A stretch of DNA of 64,000 nucleotides from Xanthomarina sp. F1114. Lineage in GTDB: Bacteria; Bacteroidota; Bacteroidia; Flavobacteriales; Flavobacteriaceae. Numbering within the stretch: position 1 is the stretch's first letter; each line of letters opens with the position of its first letter. Location: contig NZ_JAPMLL010000001.1 in NCBI RefSeq assembly GCF_026410255.1, forward strand, positions 124,001 through 188,000, read 5' to 3'. The position numbers and the translations under genes were made by a program. The notes beneath the pieces were generated by a model. It did no database searches and was not told where the DNA came from. It worked only from the letters and a program-made list of their open reading frames with translations. Shown one piece after another: positions 9,301 to 19,695 of this stretch.

Positions 9301-9771
9301 TTAAAACAACTCATTGACTTTATCGTACACCAAATGGCTTTCCCAGCCTCTGTACAAAAGATAATCTGCTAACTTTTTCTTTTTTTTAAAGGGGTTTGTT
9401 TCTTTGATGGTGGCTGCTTTTTTTTCAGCTAATTCGTGAAAGACGTTTAGATAATCTGAATCTGGAATTTCCTTAAAAGCTTCTTTGATATTATACGCAG
9501 AGATATCTCGTTTTTTCAATTCTATCTCGAGGCGTTTTTTACCCCATTTTTTTACTCGAAATTTCCCTCGCGCATAGGTTTTTGCAAACCGGGTTTCATT
9601 TAAAAAATCGTGTTCCAGCAAATGTACTACCACTAGATCTATGGCTTCTGGAATCATACGCATCTTATAAAGTTTTTGGGTAACTTCCTTATGGCATCGC
9701 TCCTGATAAGCACAATAGTTTTCTAGGTTTCGTTTAGCCTCTTCTAGAGTGTAAGTTTTAACCGATTTCAT
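9301..9771 (-). CDS. recX: Regulatory protein RecX
   Basis: A 156-residue RecX-family protein. RecX binds RecA filaments and limits recombinase and co-protease activity in the cytoplasm. The sequence shows the helical-repeat pattern of the family: ARGKFRVKKWGKKRLEIELK and FLNETRFAKTYARGKF correspond to its most conserved stretch, followed by the C-terminal LLYRGWESHLVYDKV. Length matches the family (about 150-160). It stands alone on the minus strand upstream of the repeat region and umuD; both genes belong to DNA-damage biology, but nothing shows an operon. Confidence 0.92.
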   Translation of the reverse strand: MKSVKTYTLEEAKRNLENYCAYQERCHKEVTQKLYKMRMIPEAIDLVVVHLLEHDFLNETRFAKTYARGKFRVKKWGKKRLEIELKKRDISAYNIKEAFKEIPDSDYLNVFHELAEKKAATIKETNPFKKKKKLADYLLYRGWESHLVYDKVNELF

Positions 9772-9842
9772 AGCTGCAAGATAATAACAATTTGTTAATA
9801 AGTAACCCGCTACTAATCACTGCATTGTATTGAAATTTAGAC

Positions 9843-9850
9843 TATATTTG
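9843..9850 (+). promoter_or_regulatory. -7 box of the T9SS cargo gene
   Basis: TATATTTG matches TAnnTTTG. A TTG at 9825-9827 could be the -33 element, although the 15-base spacing is short. The predicted start near 9857 leaves about 32 bases of leader before the ATG at 9889. Confidence 0.5.
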
Positions 9851-9888
9851 TTTACTTGTCTTACAAAAAGACATTATTTGTTTTCCCT

Positions 9889-12800
9889 ATGATTAAAAAA
9901 TACTCCCTCATATTTGCTGCGCTTTTATGCTTTGGTTTGTCTGGATTTGGGCAAGAAATAGACATTAATGTATTAAATATAGATTACAACACTAATTTTA
10001 ATTCATGGAACGGTACGCTACCAAATGGTTATACGCATACTGGAGAAATCACAACATACAGAGGGGATCAAGCTGACACCGACTCTGGAGGTTTGTATGC
10101 GGTTCCAAATAATGGCTACGGTTACCAGCCATCAGGATCTGCAGATCACTTAACACTAACTGCAACTTATAGAAATACCTCTGGAAGTCCGATTACTGAA
10201 TTAGTAATTAGTTATGAAGCTTTTAGTATTTATCACCAGGCTAGTAGATTGCCAGGTTGGTCAGTTACCTCAGTTTTAGGGAATGTTTCTTCTTTAGATT
10301 GGTCTTATAACCAATCTGCTACAAATAATATTCCCGATTTAAGAACAGTCACTTTAACTGGTTTAAACATAGCAAATAACGCCACTTTCACGATTGATTT
10401 TGATTCAGACCGAGGTTCTGGATCGGGTAGATCACCTAAAATAGGACTCAACAATATACGTGTTAATGCAAATAACTCTGCTCCAACCACCCCAGAACTC
10501 CAAATAGTAGATAATACAGCTACCAATCAAAACTGTGGTTATACCATAGATTTTGGAACTCTTGGAAGTAATTTTGGTACAAACAACCTTACTTTTGATA
10601 TTGAGAATTTAGGGTTTGCAGAATTAGATGTAAGCTCCCTTAATATAACAGGTACCAATGCCGGAGATTTTTCAATCGTATCACCTGCTGCACCGTTTAC
10701 AGTAATACCAGGTGCTAGTCAAACCGTTACCGTGCAATTTGCACCTACAGCAAATGGTACCAGAAATGGAGTTTTAACTATAAATAATAACGATGTAGAT
10801 GAGAGTTCATGTACTGTTAATCTTACAGGAATCGGGGTAACCCCTGACCCAGAGATTCGTGTTGAAACCAACTCTGGAAATAATATTCCAGATGCTGCAG
10901 GGATTGCTCCGGTATATGACAACACCTTTGCTGGAACAATAGAAGGACAAACCTCTGCCCCAAAAACCTACTTAATTGTAAATTTAGGAACTGGGCCTTT
11001 AGATTTAAGCAGTATAACTGTATCTACTACAGAGTTTATAATTACAAGTAATCCTGCTCCTATAAGCTTGGCACCTGGAGATTCCACTCCGGTTATGATT
11101 GCGTTTAGTCCATCTACTCCGGGCGAAAAAAATGCCACTGTAACTATTAATAATAATGACAGTAATGAAAACCCATTTACCTTTGCCGTTAGAGGTACTG
11201 GTATATGTGGTTCTAGCAGCATGACTTCAACACCAAGTTCTGGACCCATTGGTACCGTTATAACTTTAACAGATTTTAGCACCAATATAAGTACAGCAAC
11301 AGTAACTTTAAATGGCACGCCATTAACTGTATCTGTTATTAGTAATCATGAAATTGAGGTTACTGTGCCTACAGGCGCGCAAACAGGAAATCTTATAGTA
11401 ACAAATAGTTTGGGTTGTTCTAGCGCGTTTGCTTTTAGTATTATTGATAGCCAAATTGGTGGTTGTGAAGGCAGCGCAACCTTAGCTGATATATTTATTA
11501 GTGAAATTACAGATGCTACTTTAGGAGGCCTCACTTATATAGAACTTTATAATGGAACTGGTAGTCCTGTAAACCTTTCAGGGTATTCTATAGGTATATA
11601 CAATAATGGAGAAAATTCACCATCAAATTCTGTTAATTTAACAGGTAATATTCTTACTAACGATACTTTCGTTATAGCCATTGGAGCTACAACAAACCCA
11701 CAAACATCAAATAGCTGCCCGATTAACGGAAATGGAGAATTGGCAGACCTTGTTAGTAATGTTGGAGGAATTAATAAAAAGACTAATGAACATGATGCTA
11801 TTCGTTTATTAAAAGCATCTGGAACTGTAGTTGTAGACGAATTTGGTGTGCATGAAAGCAATAACTGGATGGATAGTATGCATACTACAGTTTCAGGAGA
11901 TAGAGGGTTTAACTTTAGAAGACTGAATACTGCGAGTCCTTTACCAAATAATAACTTTGATGATAATGATTGGTTAATTATAGATTGGGCTGGTTCTGGA
12001 ACTAGTTCTTGTAACACCAATGATTATTCCGACATTGGAACCTACGATTTTTCCACAGGTGTTCCTCCTTCCATAACTGTTCAACCTAATCTGCCAGCTA
12101 GCTATTGCGATCTAACTGCCTCCATTAGTGTTACAGCTACCGAAGGTTTTGTTGGAGGAAACCCATTAGCCTATCAATGGTACTATTCTGCTCCCGGAGA
12201 TACTGGCTGGACTGAAGTTATTAACGGAACAAACTATGCTGGCGCGAATAGCGATACTCTAACCATTTTAGATGTATTAAATCTTGAAAACTACCAATTT
12301 TACTGTCAAGTAAGAGAAGATACAGCAAGCTGTTACCAAGCAAGCAATGCTGTAAGGCTGTATATTGAGCGCACTATATGGACGGCTACTGGTTGGTCTT
12401 CACCCCCAACTATAGATAAAATTGCCATTATAGATGCTGATTACAATACAGGTAACGGTACAAACGGACAAGTTAGCTTTGAGGCTTGTAACTTAATAGT
12501 GAATAGCGGTAACACATTAATTATTAGCGGTGGCACTTATGTGGATGTCAATTTAAATATTACCAACAACGGAGCACTGCATATTGAAAATAATGGCTCT
12601 TTAGTACAGAGAGATAATGCCGGTATAAATACCGGAAACATCAGTATGGATCGCGATACCAATATTAGAAGATTGGATTACGTATATTGGTCGTCTCCTA
12701 TCACTGGCTTTAATGTCAACAATATTTCTCCTGGCTCGCCAAGCAATAGAATTTATAGATGGCATCCAACCATTTACAATACCAATGGTACACAAGGTAA

Positions 12801-14040
12801 TTGGGTGGCTGCAGCTGGCGAAACCATGCAAGCAGGAATTGGCTATATTGTAAGAGGACCAAGTTCTTATACAGATACACCACAAATCTATACAGCAACA
12901 TTTAATAATGGGGCTCCATTTAATGGGGTTATTACAGTTCCTGTTTCTAGAGGTACTATTTCTGGTAATATAGACGATCAATGGAATTTAATTGGAAACC
13001 CTTATCCTTCTGCCATTGATGCTTTTAGCTTTTTACAGCACCCAAACAATAGTGAATTAGATGGTTACGTCCACCTCTGGACTCACGGACATAATATTTC
13101 TGAAACATATATCGATCCGTTTTATGATGATTTTGGTTACAATTATACTGAAACCGATTATCTTCCATACAACGCTACAGGATCTGGAAGTGGACCCGGT
13201 GACTTTTATATAGGTGCTGGACAAAGTTTTATGGTAAATTTAGAGGAATCTGAGCCAGAAAACTCTACCATTGAATTTACTAATTCTATGAGAAATAGCA
13301 CTTATGATAACTCACACTTTTATAGAACCACCGAAAGAAATTATAATACAGCTGAAAAACACAGAATATGGTTGGATTTAGTTTCTGAAACTCAAGGAGC
13401 TAATAGAATTTTAGTTGGTTATATTGATGGAGCGACCATGGAAAAAGATAGAATGTACGATGCTAGAACTTCTATAAAAGACAATCAACACTTATATTCT
13501 TTATTAGAAAACAAACCTTTTATTATTCAAGGGAGAGCTTTGCCTTTTACAGATACAGATGTCGTTCCATTAGGCATACATATAATAGAACAAGGAAATT
13601 ACCATATAGCGATTGCACATATAGACGGACTGTTTAAAACAACTGACCAAATTATTTATCTAAAGGATAATTTGTTAGGATTTGTGCATGCTTTAAATGA
13701 CATGCCTTATTCTTTTACTTCAGAAGTAGGCGAATTCAATAACCGTTTTGAAATTCTTTTTAAAGACTCTGCTCTTTCTATAAATGAAAATGAAATAACC
13801 GGAAGTAGCATTTCTATTATAGAGCTTCAAAATGGAAATATACAGTTTAGTGTACCAGGAAATTACGAAATAGAATCGGTTGAGATTATTGATATGTTAG
13901 GGAGAACTATTTACAAGTTAAAGGGGAAGAGTTCTTCGGAAGTTTATAATCTCTCTAATTTAAGTCAGGGAACTTATACTGCTAAAATTACGTTATCTAA
14001 TGGACAAATAATTAGCAAAAAGGCTATAAAACGATTTTAG
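9889..14040 (+). CDS. Large multidomain secreted protein with T9SS type A sorting domain
   Basis: About 1383 residues from the ATG at 9889. An in-frame TTG at 9856 is rejected because it coincides with the predicted transcription start and would precede the signal peptide MIKKYSLIFAALLCFGLSGFGQ. Order of domains: an N-terminal unassigned region; two choice-of-anchor-D-like (ASPM-SPD2-Hydin) Ig domains at about 202-314 and 320-439; an IPT/TIG-like domain (440-519); a lamin-tail-like domain (527-720); an Ig-like domain (724-828); a long unassigned region; and a C-terminal T9SS sorting domain (about 1304-1383, ending ISKKAIKRF). The protein is probably carried over the outer membrane by T9SS and anchored or released. 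No catalytic domain is seen; adhesion is a guess. Confidence 0.88.
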   Translation: MIKKYSLIFAALLCFGLSGFGQEIDINVLNIDYNTNFNSWNGTLPNGYTHTGEITTYRGDQADTDSGGLYAVPNNGYGYQPSGSADHLTLTATYRNTSGSPITELVISYEAFSIYHQASRLPGWSVTSVLGNVSSLDWSYNQSATNNIPDLRTVTLTGLNIANNATFTIDFDSDRGSGSGRSPKIGLNNIRVNANNSAPTTPELQIVDNTATNQNCGYTIDFGTLGSNFGTNNLTFDIENLGFAELDVSSLNITGTNAGDFSIVSPAAPFTVIPGASQTVTVQFAPTANGTRNGVLTINNNDVDESSCTVNLTGIGVTPDPEIRVETNSGNNIPDAAGIAPVYDNTFAGTIEGQTSAPKTYLIVNLGTGPLDLSSITVSTTEFIITSNPAPISLAPGDSTPVMIAFSPSTPGEKNATVTINNNDSNENPFTFAVRGTGICGSSSMTSTPSSGPIGTVITLTDFSTNISTATVTLNGTPLTVSVISNHEIEVTVPTGAQTGNLIVTNSLGCSSAFAFSIIDSQIGGCEGSATLADIFISEITDATLGGLTYIELYNGTGSPVNLSGYSIGIYNNGENSPSNSVNLTGNILTNDTFVIAIGATTNPQTSNSCPINGNGELADLVSNVGGINKKTNEHDAIRLLKASGTVVVDEFGVHESNNWMDSMHTTVSGDRGFNFRRLNTASPLPNNNFDDNDWLIIDWAGSGTSSCNTNDYSDIGTYDFSTGVPPSITVQPNLPASYCDLTASISVTATEGFVGGNPLAYQWYYSAPGDTGWTEVINGTNYAGANSDTLTILDVLNLENYQFYCQVREDTASCYQASNAVRLYIERTIWTATGWSSPPTIDKIAIIDADYNTGNGTNGQVSFEACNLIVNSGNTLIISGGTYVDVNLNITNNGALHIENNGSLVQRDNAGINTGNISMDRDTNIRRLDYVYWSSPITGFNVNNISPGSPSNRIYRWHPTIYNTNGTQGNWVAAAGETMQAGIGYIVRGPSSYTDTPQIYTATFNNGAPFNGVITVPVSRGTISGNIDDQWNLIGNPYPSAIDAFSFLQHPNNSELDGYVHLWTHGHNISETYIDPFYDDFGYNYTETDYLPYNATGSGSGPGDFYIGAGQSFMVNLEESEPENSTIEFTNSMRNSTYDNSHFYRTTERNYNTAEKHRIWLDLVSETQGANRILVGYIDGATMEKDRMYDARTSIKDNQHLYSLLENKPFIIQGRALPFTDTDVVPLGIHIIEQGNYHIAIAHIDGLFKTTDQIIYLKDNLLGFVHALNDMPYSFTSEVGEFNNRFEILFKDSALSINENEITGSSISIIELQNGNIQFSVPGNYEIESVEIIDMLGRTIYKLKGKSSSEVYNLSNLSQGTYTAKITLSNGQIISKKAIKRF

Positions 14041-14117
14041 ATATTTTGAATAACACTTTATTTTTAAATAATCATCAGAATTCAACTAAATAAACACAAT
14101 CAAACCAACCTTAAACC

Positions 14118-14155
14118 AAAAAGCCACTATTTGTTATTTATAGTGGCTTTTTTTA
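14118..14155. terminator. Terminator shared by the T9SS cargo gene and the converging receptor gene
   Basis: A perfect 13-bp stem, AAAAAGCCACTAT (14118-14130) with ATAGTGGCTTTTT (14140-14152), is followed by further T residues. The A run on the left makes it usable from the minus strand too. Confidence 0.9.
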
Positions 14156-14172
14156 CGATGCATTATTGTTAT

Positions 14173-16587
14173 CTACAAACTATAAGTTAAAGAAATAATT
14201 AAATTCCTTCCTGGAGAAGCAATTCCAGAAGAATAGGTTTTATAGCGTTGATCTGTAATATTTTCTAAACTAGCCGTTATGGTGGCCGCTTTTGTAATTT
14301 GATATTGTGTTCTTAGATTTAATGTAAACCAAGATGGTGCGTACGGATTACCGTTTTTATCTATAGCGTACATATAATCCTTTGATTGTTCGGATGGTGC
14401 CATTTGATAAAAGGACAATTCGTCGTTATACTCTGCAAACGCATCCACTAAAAACTTGTTTTTTTGCCAAACAAGATGTGTATTTCCAAAATTTGGAGAC
14501 ACATGTCTAACTGGAACTTCCTTACCATTACTCTCTTCTTTACCGCCTGTAACATTATACTGCGAAGTTATTTTAAATTGTTTAGATAAGTTGACACGCA
14601 CCCCAACTTCAAATCCGTAAATGGTTGCTTCAGAAGCATTTTGAATAGCTTGTACGTTACTTAATTCGCCATCATACATTATCTCAGTTTCGCCATTTAA
14701 ACTATAATCTTTTCTAACTAAAGCATTATCTAAATAGGTATAATATGTAGCTAAATCGAGAATAACAGCATTCTCAAAATTTAAAGTCAGACCTAACTCT
14801 CCTCCATAAGCATATTCGGCTTCCAAATCTGGATTAGGCACAACTACAGAGCCAGGTTCCGAGTCGAAGACTTTTCCAATATCGTCTATATTTGGAGCTC
14901 TAAAAGCTGTGGACAAATTAAATTTCCACTGCATGATGTTATTTGGTAACCAGCTAACTCCGGCAGAACCGGTTAAGGCTCCAAAATTTAAATTGGTTTT
15001 ATCAAATGGCAAATGGAGATATTGATTGTTTTCTGTAAAATCGGCATGCATTAAAATATAGTTATAACGCAAACCCGATTGAAAAATAAACTTGTCGCTA
15101 GATTTAAATTTCACACTAGTATAGGCAGCAATAGATTGCCAATTAGAGCCATTTGGATATCTAGAAACTGTTGGTGTTAGTTCAGAAGATTCCATATTCA
15201 GTATATCTCCAGTAGATTTTATTTTATTATATACATATTCCACCCCATAAAATAAATCTGTTTTAGGAGATAACGATTTTTCAAAATCGGTGTTAAATGA
15301 ATAAGCATCTACGGCTTCTTCTCTAATGTCTTTATATATTTTTTGATAGTCTCTATCGTTTCTACTTTCTTTAAAATTCTGATAAGCTAAAGTGGTTTGT
15401 ATCTTGTCATATAAATTAGAACTACTACTTACTTTGGTCATTTGTAGATTTCCCATAAACCATTGTTGGGGACCGTAATACCATTCGGCAGAACGCAAAT
15501 TATCCCCTTTATATCTTATCAATCTATCGTATCTAGAGTAATCAGAGGTAGTCGTGTAAATTAGTCCCAAGTCGAAATTTAAATTCTCTTTTGGCTCAAA
15601 ACGCACTTTTTGCATTAGGTTTAACTGACTATAACCTGTAGGTATCTGAATTTTAGGATTTGAATTTGGGATTATTTCGTCTACTCCATTATTTGTAACT
15701 ACATATTCTGGTCTTAAATAGTTATCTGGACCATGACTTCCCATTCTTAAATCGTCAAAATCCGAATAAGAAACACTGGTTAAAAAGGCCCATTTTTTTA
15801 AGCCGATATTAAAGTCCAGATGTCCCGTTTTCTCTTTATTTGCCGTGGCGTATCGAACTACGGCATTGGTTGCAAAATACATTTTATCAGAATAGGACAC
15901 TTGTGGTTTTTTTGTATAAAAACTCATAACACCTCCAATAGCATCACTTCCATAAACCACAGAACCAGCACCTAATGTTATTTCTGTATTTTGAATTACA
16001 AAAGGATCTACAGAAATAACATTTTGAAGATTTCCACTTCTAAAAATAGCATTATTCATTCTTACCCCATCAACAGTAAGAAGTAATCTATTAGTAGAAA
16101 AACCTCTTATCATAGGACTTCCACCACCGAGCTGACTTTTTTGAATGAACACATTTCCAGAACTTTCTAATAAATCTGCACTTGTTTGTGGGTTTGCTAA
16201 TTTAATTTCCTGTGCATCTATACTTATAATTTTCTGAGGGATATCTCGTTTGCTTTGTTCAAATTTTGATGCAGAAATAACCACCTCATCTAAACCTTCA
16301 ATTTTAGCTTCCAATAAAACGATATGGTTATTAGCAATAATTTTAGATTTATTCGATTTATACAATAAGTGTGTAAAATTTTCAAAGTAAATAGTTTCAA
16401 TCTCAGAAAAGCTATTTAAAGAAGCTCTTCCATCAATATCGGTACTTACGGTGATACTTTTTGTTTGGTTATAAATAGAAACTCCAGGAATAGGTTGCCG
16501 AGATTCGCTTTCCAATACTTGAATATTTTGTGCCTGCGTCCAGCTTATAGCAAAAAGTCCTAAAAAAAGGAATAAAACAAACTTCAT
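14173..16587 (-). CDS. TonB-dependent receptor, haemoglobin/transferrin-receptor-like
   Basis: An 804-residue outer membrane receptor. The signal peptide ends at about residue 19 (TQAQ). A short carboxypeptidase-regulatory-like domain (20-95) is followed by DEVVISA, the plug (about 115-230; IRGFSTNRLLLTVDGVRMN) and the barrel ending LIISLTYSL. FRAP at 562-565 and NPDL at 585-588 match the paired boxes of haem/haemoglobin receptors, but the His usually found between them is absent, so haem is not certain as the substrate. It lies 16 bases downstream of recO on the same strand and may be read through from it. No haem-processing genes are adjacent. Confidence 0.85.
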   Translation of the reverse strand: MKFVLFLFLGLFAISWTQAQNIQVLESESRQPIPGVSIYNQTKSITVSTDIDGRASLNSFSEIETIYFENFTHLLYKSNKSKIIANNHIVLLEAKIEGLDEVVISASKFEQSKRDIPQKIISIDAQEIKLANPQTSADLLESSGNVFIQKSQLGGGSPMIRGFSTNRLLLTVDGVRMNNAIFRSGNLQNVISVDPFVIQNTEITLGAGSVVYGSDAIGGVMSFYTKKPQVSYSDKMYFATNAVVRYATANKEKTGHLDFNIGLKKWAFLTSVSYSDFDDLRMGSHGPDNYLRPEYVVTNNGVDEIIPNSNPKIQIPTGYSQLNLMQKVRFEPKENLNFDLGLIYTTTSDYSRYDRLIRYKGDNLRSAEWYYGPQQWFMGNLQMTKVSSSSNLYDKIQTTLAYQNFKESRNDRDYQKIYKDIREEAVDAYSFNTDFEKSLSPKTDLFYGVEYVYNKIKSTGDILNMESSELTPTVSRYPNGSNWQSIAAYTSVKFKSSDKFIFQSGLRYNYILMHADFTENNQYLHLPFDKTNLNFGALTGSAGVSWLPNNIMQWKFNLSTAFRAPNIDDIGKVFDSEPGSVVVPNPDLEAEYAYGGELGLTLNFENAVILDLATYYTYLDNALVRKDYSLNGETEIMYDGELSNVQAIQNASEATIYGFEVGVRVNLSKQFKITSQYNVTGGKEESNGKEVPVRHVSPNFGNTHLVWQKNKFLVDAFAEYNDELSFYQMAPSEQSKDYMYAIDKNGNPYAPSWFTLNLRTQYQITKAATITASLENITDQRYKTYSSGIASPGRNLIISLTYSL

Positions 16588-16603
16588 ATTAGTTGGGTAA
16601 AAG

Positions 16604-17326
16604 TTATGTATTAAATACTTGATTAAAAATCTGTAAAGATTGAGGTTTTTTAAAACCTTCTAGGTGTAATTCAAAATACAAAAGCATCATTTTTAAAAAC
16701 GCTTGTCGCTGATTTGAATTGATTTTAATTGCGTTTAACGCATCAAAATTTATGCCTAAAAGCTGCTTGAGAAGGATTAAATTTTCACCTGTAATTGCGT
16801 ACATATTGGTTTTATCATTCTGAAAAGTTCCTTCTGTTAAATCGAACCAATTTTCATTGTTTGTGGCCATTTCGGGATAAAATCCTAAGTATTTGGTGAG
16901 TCTTAATAAAAAAAGAAGATGAAAATTGGCATACTCTGAATTTGTATCTAGCCACTGTAAAGTAGTTTCTAAATAACTGTAAAGATTCTGGTTAACTTCT
17001 TCTTCTTTTAAAGTGCTGCTAAGAACCTCAGCTAGAAAAAAAACAATGGAACTCTTTATAACATGAGTCTGTAAACTCGTATACATATAATGAGTTTTAA
17101 CCTCTTTTACTTCTTGTAAGGATCTGTTATTTTTATGAAAGACAACTAATTGCAGTTGAGATAATAATTGAAAATAGGCTGTTTTAGATTTTCCTTTTTT
17201 AGAGCTGGAAACATTTCTCAATATATAGCTAACTACACCATATTTCTGAGTATAGCATTTAACTATTAAATCGTTATCTCTATATTTAATTTTTGATAGA
17301 ACAATGGCATTTGTAGTTGTTAGCAT
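16604..17326 (-). CDS. recO: DNA repair protein RecO
   Basis: A 240-residue RecO, which loads RecA on SSB-coated single-stranded DNA in the RecF(O)R pathway. The N-terminal OB-fold begins LTTTNAIVLSKIKYRDNDLIVKCYT in conserved blocks, and a helical C-terminal domain follows. I see no Cys4 zinc motif; many Bacteroidota RecO proteins lack it. Its ATG shares one base with the porZ stop codon (TAATG), which suggests translational coupling. The recO-porZ pairing is common in Flavobacteriaceae. Confidence 0.92.
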   Translation of the reverse strand: MLTTTNAIVLSKIKYRDNDLIVKCYTQKYGVVSYILRNVSSSKKGKSKTAYFQLLSQLQLVVFHKNNRSLQEVKEVKTHYMYTSLQTHVIKSSIVFFLAEVLSSTLKEEEVNQNLYSYLETTLQWLDTNSEYANFHLLFLLRLTKYLGFYPEMATNNENWFDLTEGTFQNDKTNMYAITGENLILLKQLLGINFDALNAIKINSNQRQAFLKMMLLYFELHLEGFKKPQSLQIFNQVFNT

Positions 17327-19677
17327 TATCTGACTACCATTAATTTAATGACTTTCGTTTCAAAAGTTCCTAAATCGGATAACAAAATTAAATACACTCC
17401 AGAAGCCACGGTATTATTACCTAAGTTTTTTCCATTCCAATATGCCGTTCCACCATCAATCTCCAAATTATAACCTTTATATCGCGTATTAGTATTAGAT
17501 TGAGCTTCTGCTACTAGATTTCCTTCAATATCGGTAATCTTGATATTCATATTATCTGTAATGCCCTTAATTTTCACTTTCTTATCCGTCATATTGTAGT
17601 TTGGTCTAACGGGATTCGGGTAAATAAAAGCGTTTTCTAAAGTTTCAGCTGTTTGTGAACCCCCAGACCCATAAGACACCAAGCCTTTGTCTGTTGCTAT
17701 ATAAATAACACCATTAGATTGATCTAGTTTGATATCTACAACATTATTAGAAGGCAAAGGCGAATTGTCTTTAGTAAAATGATAAATTGTTTCTTGACCA
17801 TCTGACGAAAAGTAAAACAGTCCGGAGCTATAAGTTGCCACCCATTTATTATTAGAACCATCAACTTCTATATCTGATACAAAGGTTTGGTATAGAAGTT
17901 CTTTTGGAACTCCATCGTCCAAAATAATAATGGATTGAGCTTGTACAGAAGGATCTGTAAAAAAACCAGCTGTATTGTATAACACCCTTAAACCATTAGT
18001 GGTTCCCATCCAGATTTGATTTCTTTTATCGATAGCAACTGTAGACACAAAAGGTGTTGGCATATTTTGTTCTTCCCTGTTTATACTTTTTATTTTAACC
18101 CCATTGTTATTATTATAACCAATTAGTCCATTAAAATAAGAGCCTATCCATTTGGTTCCATTTTGATCTATTTCAATATCGCTATAACCCCATTCGCCTT
18201 CTAAAGGATCTAAGATTAAACTAGTAAAATCAAAACTTTGCCATTGTCCAGAATTAGGATCATAAGATACCAAGGGTTTTGCAACTCGACCTGTCATAGT
18301 CCATAAAACACCACTGGAATCGAAAGTAGAAGCACTTACTCTAATACTTTTATAATTTGGATTTGGTGTTACAAGTGATTTCAACCCACTATTACTTTCA
18401 TCGTATAAAATAGTAGGAATATCGTTATTAACCTCTAATAAGCCGTCAGCAAAAGAACTAATAAAAGCTTGTTGATGATTAAAAGGGTTTACTGCAATTT
18501 TATTTAAGTTTTTAGCTCCTAATACACTATCGAATGGCACATTTACCCATGCTTCTTCTGCCGGAAGATGACTAAAACCTCTTTTTCTTACTGGAGCTGG
18601 GTCGTATGCTAAAGTATAATCTCCAAAAGTAACCCAGAGATTATTAGCAATGGCTTGAATGGCAAAGGGGCTATTTCTTAGAGGTCCATCTGGGTGAATT
18701 TCAGAAAACTCTCCAGGACTAGGGTATTCTGTTTGTAGCAAACCATAATTTTCAGTTCCAATATATATAAATCCCTCTACAAGAGTAGATACTGTAAATT
18801 TTGTATTATATGGTTCTGCCACTGGAATGGAAAGAGTTTGCGCAAAATCGCTATTAAAAACATAAGAAGTGTTTTTGGTTGTAATCAAAAGATTATTTTC
18901 TCTACTTCTATAATCTAAAACAGTTGATGGTATAGTTGTTTTTAATTCTAAGTTTGTATTGTTTACTTTAAACACTCTTCTATCGGCTCTAATTACATAC
19001 ACATATCCTTCTTCGGTAGATTGAATGCCCACATAATTTCCAGAAGGCACTACAGAAATCCATTCCTGATAATTTATTAAGTTTGGACTATCTACAAGTG
19101 CTCTCTTAAAACCTATCTCACTATAGCATGCTGCATAAATAAAGCCATTTGCTATAGTTGTTTGTTTCACCTTTACCTGAGTTCCATTATTTCCAATATA
19201 ATAAGTGTCTCCAAATTCCAGACGAGACATATCGTATACAGAAATACCATAATCTGTTGATATATAAACAAACTGGTTATATTCTTCAAAGTTATTAATC
19301 TGTTTATTTGTTGGAGGAATGGTTGGTTTATCTAAAATATCTACAACAGTAATTATGTTGGTTTCATTATCTAAAGCAACTTCCATTAAACCATTTGTAT
19401 GGCCAATTAATAACATTTGATAAGCCTCACTATAATGGATAGATGAAATTTCTTCGCCCGAAAGTCCGTTAATAGTTGTTAGGGTTTCAATTTCTGAAGT
19501 ATTTATATCATACGAAAAAACAGCGTTCTCTGAAGCGACAAAAACCTTACCATTTCCTTGCGAGACATCTTTAACATTAAGATAAGAAAAATAACCTTTC
19601 CACTGGGAAGAATAATCCTGAGCTATTAAAGCCATTGGAAAAAGCAAAACAATTATTAAGAAGTTTCTTTTATTCAT
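17326..19677 (-). CDS. porZ: T9SS attachment-complex protein PorZ
   Basis: About 783 residues from the Met codon at 19677. An ATG seven codons upstream falls inside the promoter box at 19696-19703 and would spoil the signal peptide MNKRNFLIIVLLFPMALIAQ. Repeated beta-propeller blades (IGSYFNGLIGYN, MGTTNGLRVLYN, VATYSSGLFYFS) fill most of the protein. The end (about 680-783; FIYPNPV to YLILLSDLGTFETKVIKL) is a CTD-like beta-sandwich. PorZ of Porphyromonas binds anionic LPS and works with PorU, PorV and PorQ to attach T9SS cargo at the surface. A cargo protein lies at 9.9-14 kb. Confidence 0.88.
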   Translation of the reverse strand: MNKRNFLIIVLLFPMALIAQDYSSQWKGYFSYLNVKDVSQGNGKVFVASENAVFSYDINTSEIETLTTINGLSGEEISSIHYSEAYQMLLIGHTNGLMEVALDNETNIITVVDILDKPTIPPTNKQINNFEEYNQFVYISTDYGISVYDMSRLEFGDTYYIGNNGTQVKVKQTTIANGFIYAACYSEIGFKRALVDSPNLINYQEWISVVPSGNYVGIQSTEEGYVYVIRADRRVFKVNNTNLELKTTIPSTVLDYRSRENNLLITTKNTSYVFNSDFAQTLSIPVAEPYNTKFTVSTLVEGFIYIGTENYGLLQTEYPSPGEFSEIHPDGPLRNSPFAIQAIANNLWVTFGDYTLAYDPAPVRKRGFSHLPAEEAWVNVPFDSVLGAKNLNKIAVNPFNHQQAFISSFADGLLEVNNDIPTILYDESNSGLKSLVTPNPNYKSIRVSASTFDSSGVLWTMTGRVAKPLVSYDPNSGQWQSFDFTSLILDPLEGEWGYSDIEIDQNGTKWIGSYFNGLIGYNNNNGVKIKSINREEQNMPTPFVSTVAIDKRNQIWMGTTNGLRVLYNTAGFFTDPSVQAQSIIILDDGVPKELLYQTFVSDIEVDGSNNKWVATYSSGLFYFSSDGQETIYHFTKDNSPLPSNNVVDIKLDQSNGVIYIATDKGLVSYGSGGSQTAETLENAFIYPNPVRPNYNMTDKKVKIKGITDNMNIKITDIEGNLVAEAQSNTNTRYKGYNLEIDGGTAYWNGKNLGNNTVASGVYLILLSDLGTFETKVIKLMVVR

Positions 19678-19695
19678 ACTTACTTTTAAACGTTT

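Noticed and set aside
10305-12981. Several minus-strand frames of 60-157 residues inside the T9SS cargo gene.
   Set aside because: All are shadows of one continuous 1383-codon gene with signal peptide and sorting domain; their composition is that of antisense frames.
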